DNA from: Oscillospiraceae bacterium
GTDB taxonomy: Bacteria; Bacillota; Clostridia; Oscillospirales; Ruminococcaceae
Assembly (NCBI GenBank): GCA_009782665.1
Contig: WRIP01000046.1
Location: 1 to 8,248, forward strand
Reading direction: 5' to 3'
Length of the DNA: 8,248 bases
Made by a program: the position numbers and the translations under genes. Below the pieces are notes generated by a model. The model saw only the letters and a list, made by a program, of their open reading frames with translations. It was not told the origin of the DNA and made no database searches. Numbering within the stretch: the first letter of the stretch is position 1; each line of letters starts with the position of its first letter. Shown one piece after another: positions 1 through 4,666 of the stretch.

Positions 1-141
1 AGTAGCAAGATTCTCATCCCATATAACCCTTCCAGTATCACTAGTACTGTAGCTAAACACACCCGTATTCTTAAGGTAATATAGGTAAGATCGAGAAATG
101 TCCAATCTTTCTGCAACTTGAGTTGCGGTTAGCTTTCTCAT
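1..141 (-). CDS. N-terminal 47 codons of a helix-turn-helix DNA-binding protein (cut by left edge)
   Basis: The reading frame opens with ATG at 141-139 and runs without a stop to the left edge, giving 47 residues that begin MRKLTATQVAERLDISRSYL. Residues 5-27 fit the MerR/excisionase-type winged helix-turn-helix pattern: Thr, then V-A-x-x-L-x-I-S-x-x-x-L-Y, followed by a G-V-F turn and a T-G-R-V-I-W wing. The start is supported by a TTGGAG Shine-Dalgarno at 156-151, nine bases before the ATG, and by a promoter 45-70 bp upstream. The part that would decide function lies outside the window. Small regulators and excisionases carry such domains, and they also occur at the N-terminus of some larger enzymes including DNA methyltransferases. 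Being a DNA-binding protein is well supported; being a regulator is inference. It has its own promoter and is probably a separate transcription unit from the addBA-channel operon. Confidence 0.75.
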   Translation of the reverse strand, partial: MRKLTATQVAERLDISRSYLYYLKNTGVFSYSTSDTGRVIWDENLAT

Positions 142-150
142 ATCATAAAT

Positions 151-156
151 CTCCAA
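151..156 (-). promoter_or_regulatory. Ribosome-binding site of the left-edge helix-turn-helix gene
   Basis: TTGGAG read on the minus strand, nine bases before the ATG at 141. It decides the start: the reading frame stays open further upstream, back to a stop at 201-199, but contains no other ATG, and this is the only Shine-Dalgarno match. A nearby ATG at 146-144 is in another frame and meets a stop two codons later. Confidence 0.65.
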
Positions 157-183
157 TGCAACTAAAACAACATCTTTTAGGAC

Positions 184-198
184 ATTATACCGTATAAT
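184..198. repeat. Palindrome ATTATA-CCG-TATAAT overlapping the -10 box
   Basis: Perfect 6-bp inverted repeat with a 3-base centre. One arm is the TATAAT -10 box of promoter P1; the other puts a TATAAT on the plus strand too. It may be an operator bound by a dimeric regulator, perhaps the protein encoded just downstream. Because the arms are pure A/T, chance similarity is a serious alternative. Confidence 0.4.
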
Positions 199-212
199 TC
201 AGCATAAATAAA
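184..212 (-). promoter_or_regulatory. Sigma-A-like promoter P1 of the left-edge helix-turn-helix gene
   Basis: A perfect TATAAT -10 box is at 189-184 on the minus strand. A weak -35 candidate, TTTATT at 212-207, lies 17 bases upstream and matches about three of six consensus positions. Transcription would start near 177, leaving a leader of about 36 bases with the TTGGAG site in it. The -10 box is one arm of a palindrome at 184-198, which suggests an operator over the promoter. The weak -35 is consistent with dependence on an activator, as in MerR-type promoters, but that is inference. Confidence 0.55.
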
Positions 213-216
213 GGGT

Positions 217-246
217 ATTTTATCATTATTCTTTGTTTTTTCACAA
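217..246 (-). promoter_or_regulatory. Second promoter candidate P2 upstream of the helix-turn-helix gene
   Basis: TTGTGA at 246-241 (four of six -35 positions) is followed after 18 bases by TAAAAT at 222-217 (five of six -10 positions) on the minus strand. It would read into the same gene with a leader of roughly 70 bases. The AT-rich surroundings make false matches easy, so it ranks below P1. Confidence 0.35.
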
Positions 247-252
247 TATAAA

Positions 253-302
253 GGATGCTAACTCATAACATGGTAAATTCGTTATTACGACAATTAGCAT
301 CC
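253..302. repeat. Perfect 9-bp inverted repeat with a 32-base loop between mscS and the helix-turn-helix gene
   Basis: GGATGCTAA at 253-261 and its exact reverse complement TTAGCATCC at 294-302. Read on the minus strand, the loop holds a further 5-bp pairing, ATAAC with GTTAT, so a longer imperfect hairpin can form. It is followed by TTTATATT, which is only a broken T tract. It could be a weak terminator for the operon to its right, an mRNA 3'-end stabilising structure, or a protein-binding repeat. None of these is established. Confidence 0.45.
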
Positions 303-342
303 GCTTTGTTCATTTCTTTCACTTCAGATCATATACAAATAG

Positions 343-371
343 AAAAAAATCCAGATATAGAAGTCTTATCT
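343..371 (-). terminator. Weak intrinsic-terminator candidate at the end of the MscS gene
   Basis: On the minus strand AGATA (371-367) pairs with TATCT (357-353) around a 9-base loop that begins in the stop codon. Three bases later comes an unbroken run of seven T (349-343). The T tract is good but the stem has only one G-C pair, so efficiency would be low. It is the only T7 tract downstream of the operon inside the window. Confidence 0.28.
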
Positions 372-1175
372 TTCTCTAACCGCTACTTCCAGTATACTTC
401 CAGGAATCACAACTCCTTCTTCATCGAAACGTTTCTTTAGCGCCTCATAGATGAACTCACCAAACTTCAGGTAGTTTTCGCTGACTACCCATATACGTAT
501 GGATACCTCCATACCGCTATTGCCTAGATTGGAGATTACTACCGATGGTTCAGGGTCGATAAGAGATAACCCATCATCATTGTTGATGACATCAAATACA
601 ATCTCACGTATATGATCAATATCTTCTTTGTATGAGAGTATAAGCTTAACTTCGAATCGACGCTGTGTCATAACTGACATATCTGAGATTTTTGCGGTTG
701 CGACATCCGAGTTAGGTATCAGTACCTGCTTATCCAATGTTTTCAGTTTAGTGTAGAGTAACCCTATACTGTCCACCACACCGTCAACACCATCAATGTT
801 AACCACGCTGCCTCGGGTGAAGGGTTTGGATATCATCAGCAGTATACCATTCACTATGTTAGCAAGACTGCTTTGCAGCGATAGGGATAACGCCAACCCG
901 ACCGCACCCAGAATGGTTGCTAAAGAAGTTGTCGAAAATCCGAGTTTACCGGCTAGGGTGATAAATAGCAGCAAATACAACAGTACCTTAATGATAGACC
1001 GGATAAAGGGAATTATTATCGGATCTATTTTATTCTGTTTCTTTAATATCCGCTTAAGAGCTGCCAGTAATACCTTGATGAGCAGTACCCCAACTACCAG
1101 AATCGCAACAGTTTCCAGTAGATTGGTACTGTTTTCTTCGAAAAAATTGTTTACGTACGCTACTATTTGTTCCAT
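366..1175 (-). CDS. mscS: MscS-family small-conductance mechanosensitive channel
   Basis: 269-residue inner-membrane channel that in known relatives opens under membrane tension to release solutes on hypo-osmotic shock; E. coli MscS is 286 aa. Predicted membrane helices are at about 20-41, 53-77 and 81-115. The third has the family's small-residue pore pattern (S-L-A-T-I-L-G-A-V-G-L-A-L-S-L-S-L-Q), then NGILLMISKPFTRG, where the beta domain begins, and the hallmark VLIPNS at about 141-146. A cytoplasmic alpha/beta domain ends in FDEEGVVIPG near 250-259. Leucines 94 and 98 match the E. coli pore constriction Leu105 and Leu109. Serines 97, 99 and 102 replace E. coli Gly108, Ala110 and Gly113. 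The start is ATG at 1175 with GGAGG at 1184-1180 overlapping the addA stop. The 10-bp gap implies co-transcription and probably translational coupling with addA. MscS family membership is very likely; exact conductance and gating are unknown. Confidence 0.93.
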   Translation of the reverse strand: MEQIVAYVNNFFEENSTNLLETVAILVVGVLLIKVLLAALKRILKKQNKIDPIIIPFIRSIIKVLLYLLLFITLAGKLGFSTTSLATILGAVGLALSLSLQSSLANIVNGILLMISKPFTRGSVVNIDGVDGVVDSIGLLYTKLKTLDKQVLIPNSDVATAKISDMSVMTQRRFEVKLILSYKEDIDHIREIVFDVINNDDGLSLIDPEPSVVISNLGNSGMEVSIRIWVVSENYLKFGEFIYEALKKRFDEEGVVIPGSILEVAVRER

Positions 1176-1185
1176 TAATCCTCCA

Positions 1186-4100
1186 TTACATATCGATAGC
1201 CTTATTTAGGTAGAAAGAATAAATATACATCTCATCAATCTTTCTGCCAAAACATCGCTCCATCGCCCGTTTATATATTTCTAATTGATTGGTATATCTA
1301 TCTTTCAGCTCTATCTCACTACTTACCCTATCCGACTTATAGTCCACTAAAGTAATCGAATCATGTTCAAATAACAGGCAGTCTACAATACCTTGAATCA
1401 GTACCGATTCATCACTAAACTCCTCTGGTAATGATTCGCTAACCTCGGTTGCCGGAACAGAATCTATGAATGCATACTCCCTTAGTATCTTACCTTCGAC
1501 TAGACGTTTACCCAGATCTGATTCTAAGAATGCTTTGATTTGATTTAGGTTTACGGCTTTGGCATGTTCAGCATTGATAAACCCTTCGGTAACCAACCGT
1601 TCGAGTTCTGCTTCCGGTGACTTTGCAGCTTGCTTGAAATCTGCATACTGCATAAAGTTGTGGAGTATACTGCCTCTTGCGAGGGCTGTCAACTCCCCTT
1701 CATTCATGAAAGAAGGGGGAGCTACGATAGTCTCAGCATGACCGGAGAGTTCCGATACACTGAGTTTGACCGGTACTTGGTTTAACTTCTCAAGCGGATT
1801 TATGTAGTTCAGTTGATGCTTGAGTGCATCAACAATCATATCGTCTATAGCTGTCGATTGTTGCTGTTGCTCGGGTTGCTCAATTGATTTTGATTTTGCG
1901 AGTTTAAGTGATATGTTGCTGTCGGTATATTCTCCTGTTTCTTTCAGAGCATCTAACATAACCGCCTTATCTTCATCAATACCCCAGAGAATCCAGCTTA
2001 AGAAATCGTCGGTTTCCGAGATTAGATACTCAAGAGGTCTAGCATGCTTCATTGTCTGCGGTAATGCATTCTCGAGGTTTTTGACGGTGGCAGTGACAAA
2101 TATCTTTTGTTTAGCACGTGTCAATGCTACATAGAGCACACGACACTCCTCACTGACTATCTTGCGGTCTTGATTAGCTACGATTGCCTTAAACTGTAAG
2201 GTGCTCTTCAATGCGAGTGGAGAGTTAGGACCTTCAATCTCGGTTTTGTGCCGTATGCCAATACCCATTGTTCTGTCGAACACAACCGGGTTCTTGCGAA
2301 TATCATCATAGTTGAATCTATGTTTAGTATCAGCCAAAATCACTATCGGCCATTCCAGTCCTTTAGCTCGGTGTATCGTTATGATATCCACTGCATCCCT
2401 CGATGGAGTATATGTAGACGAATCTCTTAAGGATGCAGAACCTTTTCGCAGTATCCTCAAGAATCTGGTGAGGGACATATTACCTTTATCCGACTGAGTC
2501 GAAGCGATATCTATGAGTTTTCGAATATTCTGTCGTCTTTCGTTGTATCTGTCTCCAGCTGAAAGCAGTAGTTCCGCATCTGTTTCATCCAAAAGATCAA
2601 TCAGCAATCTAAAGATAGGTTCAGTCGAAGCTTTCAACCGATATCGCTCAAGCAGGTCGAGAAAATCAGATATCCTGGTATTTTCCTGCTGCTCAGAGGC
2701 TGTTGAGACGAGAATGGAATATATATCCCGTCGCGGGTTATCATTCTTAAATGCCAACAGGTCATCCGGTGTGAATCCGAAGAGAGGTGAAAGCATCACC
2801 GCTGTCATATCCACCTCACGCCTCGGATTGTCTATAACCGAGAGCAAAGCGAGAATAACCATTATCTCCGAACTCTCGAGTATGTTTTCATTATTATCCA
2901 CCCCCACCGGGATAGCGTGACGTTTGAGTGCTTCTTCGATGGCTGTGGCTCGTTTTCTGCTCCTCATCAGAATACAAAAATCATTGTATCGACACATTCT
3001 GGTGGTCAACTCTCCATCGGAGGAGTATTCGTTGATCAGATACCCATTATCTATCATCTCACGAATTAGTGTGGCTATCTCTTCTTCTTCGGTATGCTCT
3101 GTTTCATTGTTCTCTAGCACAATTCTCACTTCAATACCCGGCTGTGGGTCGTTAGAAGGTTTAGAAGCAATCAACCTCTCACCTTTCATATACGCGACAT
3201 CACCGAGTGTTTCGGTCATGACATTAGAGAAGATATTGTTGACCGATTCGATTACATTACTGTCACTTCTAAAGTTTTGATTCAGATGTATGTGTACAGG
3301 ATACTTGTTTTCTTCCATTTCATATGCATTCCTGCGGGATGCAATGAAGATTTCGGGATCGGCACGTCGGAAACGATAGATACTCTGCTTGACATCGCCC
3401 ACCGCAAACATAATCCCGTTATCCCCTTTGAGTAAAGAAAACAACTTTGACTGTACTTCGTTGGTGTCCTGATACTCATCCACTAAAATGTGTTTGTATC
3501 TTGAATTAACCTCCGCTCGAATAGTATCGTTCTGCTCAAGCAAAGCAATCGTGTATCGCTCAAGATCTGAGTATTCAAACATTTTGTATCGTTTTTTGAG
3601 TTTAGTCAGCTCCTCTTCATATATCTCATATCCCTTGAGCAATCCCGTAAAGGCTTCGGCGACAATCTTTTGGTCGGAGGAGAACTCTTGTTCAGTGATG
3701 GGGAAGTATCTACTGAGAATATCATGCTGTAGCATCTTCTTAGCCTTATCCCTCAGAAACTTTGCGGTTTCACTAAGTGTCTTGTCAGCCTTTCTGCTGC
3801 TTCTAAGTCTTAGAGGAGAGTAACTCTCAAGTTTTTCAATACATCCGTCCCAATCGTCGTCCTCTGTTATCTCGGTTAACTCTTCGATGAAGTCGATATC
3901 TTCATACAGTGCTTCACTATAGGCATTGTATAACTCTTCGTCCTTTTTCGCGATATCGATGGCAGTTTGTAGCATTGAAGCTGCAGCTTCAATGCTTTCT
4001 TTGGTATATTCCATCATCAGAACTGCGACATCGGATTCGGTGATAGACCCATCATTATTGATGCGTCTGCTAAACTCAGTGCACCATGCCTTTGGTGAAG

Positions 4101-4650
4101 CAATATCAGATAGAAAACTCATGAAAAGATCCACCGTCTTCAGAGCAGTTTCATCGGTTCTGGCTCTGCCAAACAGATCGCTGTAGGCTTCAAACCCGCT
4201 ATCCCCGCTGTAAAGTCGTTCAGCAGCGGCAGACTTGGCATTAAGCTTCATGTCTGCAAGTGTAAACTCATCTACAATTGAGAAATCATTCGGCAGATCA
4301 AGTTCATTCCAGAATTCTCTGAGCAGCGACATACAGAATGCGTGAATGGTGGAGATGTTGGCTTGCTTTATGAGGTTTATCTGATGTTTGAGCCAAGTAT
4401 TACCATCAGATTCTTTCAACAGTTGCTGCAATCTTAGTTTGATTCGACTACTCATCTCTGCAGCAGCAGCACGGGTGAAGGTGACCACCAGCAAGCTGTC
4501 AGCTTCGACTTTGTTATCTTGGTCGGAGAGGATACCCACTATCCTCTCGACCAGTACAGCAGTCTTTCCGCTGCCTGCGGCAGCAGAGACATAGACGTCC
4601 CCTTCGATTCTTTGGATAGCAGCGGTCTGGTTATCGGTGAAGTTAATCAT
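1186..4650 (-). CDS. addA: AddA, helicase-nuclease subunit of the AddAB (RexAB) recombination enzyme
   Basis: 1154 aa; B. subtilis AddA is about 1230 aa. With AddB it unwinds and degrades double-strand DNA ends and leaves 3' strands for RecA. Superfamily 1 (UvrD/Rep-like) helicase motifs appear in order: Q8 in the N-terminal Q motif, Walker A AAAGSGKT at 23-30, TFTRAAAAEM at 57-66, DEYQDT at 391-396, GDVKQSIYRFRRADP at 418-432, NFRSD at 459-463, TIHRAKGLEWP at 758-768 and RVLYVALTRAKQ at 837-848. After a Gln-rich linker (about 922-932) comes a RecB-type nuclease: H997, GIVD with D1090, VDYKSD with D1103 and K1105, and QLEIY at 1122-1126. All expected catalytic residues are present. The ATG at 4650 lies inside the last codons of addB (8-bp overlap), preceded by a G-rich ribosome site only 3 bases away. 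The coding sequence contains several strong inverted repeats, listed separately. Confidence 0.97.
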   Translation of the reverse strand: MINFTDNQTAAIQRIEGDVYVSAAAGSGKTAVLVERIVGILSDQDNKVEADSLLVVTFTRAAAAEMSSRIKLRLQQLLKESDGNTWLKHQINLIKQANISTIHAFCMSLLREFWNELDLPNDFSIVDEFTLADMKLNAKSAAAERLYSGDSGFEAYSDLFGRARTDETALKTVDLFMSFLSDIASPKAWCTEFSRRINNDGSITESDVAVLMMEYTKESIEAAASMLQTAIDIAKKDEELYNAYSEALYEDIDFIEELTEITEDDDWDGCIEKLESYSPLRLRSSRKADKTLSETAKFLRDKAKKMLQHDILSRYFPITEQEFSSDQKIVAEAFTGLLKGYEIYEEELTKLKKRYKMFEYSDLERYTIALLEQNDTIRAEVNSRYKHILVDEYQDTNEVQSKLFSLLKGDNGIMFAVGDVKQSIYRFRRADPEIFIASRRNAYEMEENKYPVHIHLNQNFRSDSNVIESVNNIFSNVMTETLGDVAYMKGERLIASKPSNDPQPGIEVRIVLENNETEHTEEEEIATLIREMIDNGYLINEYSSDGELTTRMCRYNDFCILMRSRKRATAIEEALKRHAIPVGVDNNENILESSEIMVILALLSVIDNPRREVDMTAVMLSPLFGFTPDDLLAFKNDNPRRDIYSILVSTASEQQENTRISDFLDLLERYRLKASTEPIFRLLIDLLDETDAELLLSAGDRYNERRQNIRKLIDIASTQSDKGNMSLTRFLRILRKGSASLRDSSTYTPSRDAVDIITIHRAKGLEWPIVILADTKHRFNYDDIRKNPVVFDRTMGIGIRHKTEIEGPNSPLALKSTLQFKAIVANQDRKIVSEECRVLYVALTRAKQKIFVTATVKNLENALPQTMKHARPLEYLISETDDFLSWILWGIDEDKAVMLDALKETGEYTDSNISLKLAKSKSIEQPEQQQQSTAIDDMIVDALKHQLNYINPLEKLNQVPVKLSVSELSGHAETIVAPPSFMNEGELTALARGSILHNFMQYADFKQAAKSPEAELERLVTEGFINAEHAKAVNLNQIKAFLESDLGKRLVEGKILREYAFIDSVPATEVSESLPEEFSDESVLIQGIVDCLLFEHDSITLVDYKSDRVSSEIELKDRYTNQLEIYKRAMERCFGRKIDEMYIYSFYLNKAIDM
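1695..1718. repeat. 24-bp near-perfect palindrome inside addA
   Basis: CCCCTTCATTCA is followed directly by TGAAAGAAGGGG. The arms are reverse complements except for one A-A mismatch (1702 against 1711), so 11 of 12 positions pair. It covers addA codons for residues 978-986 (PPSFMNEGE), between the helicase and nuclease domains. No T tract follows on either strand, so it is not an intrinsic terminator. Confidence 0.75.
1812..1833. repeat. 8-bp inverted repeat with 6-base loop inside addA
   Basis: GTTGATGC at 1812-1819 and GCATCAAC at 1826-1833 pair perfectly around TTGAGT. It falls in the codons for about residues 940-947. About one such match is expected by chance in a window this size, so alone it means little. 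It is listed as part of the wider pattern of hairpins in addAB. Confidence 0.5.
3971..3996. repeat. Perfect 26-bp palindrome inside addA
   Basis: AGCATTGAAGCTG is followed with no spacer by its exact reverse complement. It encodes residues 219-227 (SIEAAASML), a helical part of AddA between the N-terminal helicase motifs and DEYQDT. In RNA it would form an 11-bp stem with a UGCA loop. With equal base frequencies a perfect 26-bp palindrome is expected roughly once in 67 million positions, so chance in this window is about one in eight thousand. It is not followed by T tracts. Confidence 0.9.
4379..4411. repeat. 8-bp inverted repeat with 17-base loop inside addA
   Basis: ATCTGATG at 4379-4386 and CATCAGAT at 4404-4411 are perfect reverse complements. 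It sits in the codons for about residues 80-91. With this loop length it is only mildly unusual by itself. Confidence 0.4.
4520..4553. repeat. Hairpin with 14-bp stem (one bulged G) just after the addA Walker A codons
   Basis: The arm at 4520-4534 (TGGTCGGAGAGGATA) pairs with TATCCTCTCGACCA at 4540-4553, leaving one G unpaired (4525 or 4526) and a 5-base loop CCCAC. It encodes residues 33-44 of AddA (VLVERIVGILSD), directly downstream of the ATP-binding AAAGSGKT. It lies about 100 bases after the addA start codon, so it could affect early elongation in addA. It has no terminator T tract. Confidence 0.8.
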
Positions 4651-4666
4651 CAGCCTCCCCCCCCCT
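4643..4666 (-). promoter_or_regulatory. addB-addA junction: G9 tract, addA ribosome-binding site and 8-bp gene overlap
   Basis: On the minus strand an uninterrupted run of nine G (4665-4657) is followed by AGGCTG and the addA ATG at 4650; addB stops with TAA at 4645-4643. GGAGG sits only 3 bases from the ATG, closer than usual, so ribosomes may reach addA mainly by coupling from addB, with the rest of the G tract as extra anti-Shine-Dalgarno pairing. The tract also encodes R-G-G near the AddB C-terminus. Eight Gs would bring addB in frame with addA (a fused product of about 2227 residues). Ten Gs would end addB at the TGA overlapping the addA ATG. A homopolymer of this length is prone to slippage in replication, transcription and sequencing. 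Confidence 0.8.

Noticed and set aside
193..198. TATAAT on the plus strand suggesting a divergent promoter
   Set aside because: It exists only because of the palindrome; no -35 partner and no plus-strand gene follows.
255..440. Plus-strand 61-codon frame across the intergenic region
   Set aside because: Its second half is antisense to the mscS end, its start lies in the inverted repeat and no Shine-Dalgarno precedes it.
796..1209. Plus-strand open frame of 137 codons opposite the MscS gene
   Set aside because: It mirrors a clear MscS-family gene, has no ribosome site and encodes no recognisable protein; the same holds for plus-strand frames at 2513-2920, 2924-3280 and 6966-7349.
1820..1900. 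CAG/CTG-type short repeats suggesting a variable microsatellite
   Set aside because: Only four consecutive Gln codons of mixed type in the AddA linker; too short and irregular for slippage.
3802..3828. Two adjacent short near-palindromes TCTAAGTCTTAGA and GAGAGTAACTCTC in addA
   Set aside because: Six-base arms are expected several times by chance; not counted as separate evidence for the hairpin pattern.
4570..4584. GC-rich 6-bp hairpin GCTGCC-TGC-GGCAGC over the addA Walker A codons
   Set aside because: Follows from the Ala-Ala-Gly-Ser codons of the P-loop; short and unremarkable.
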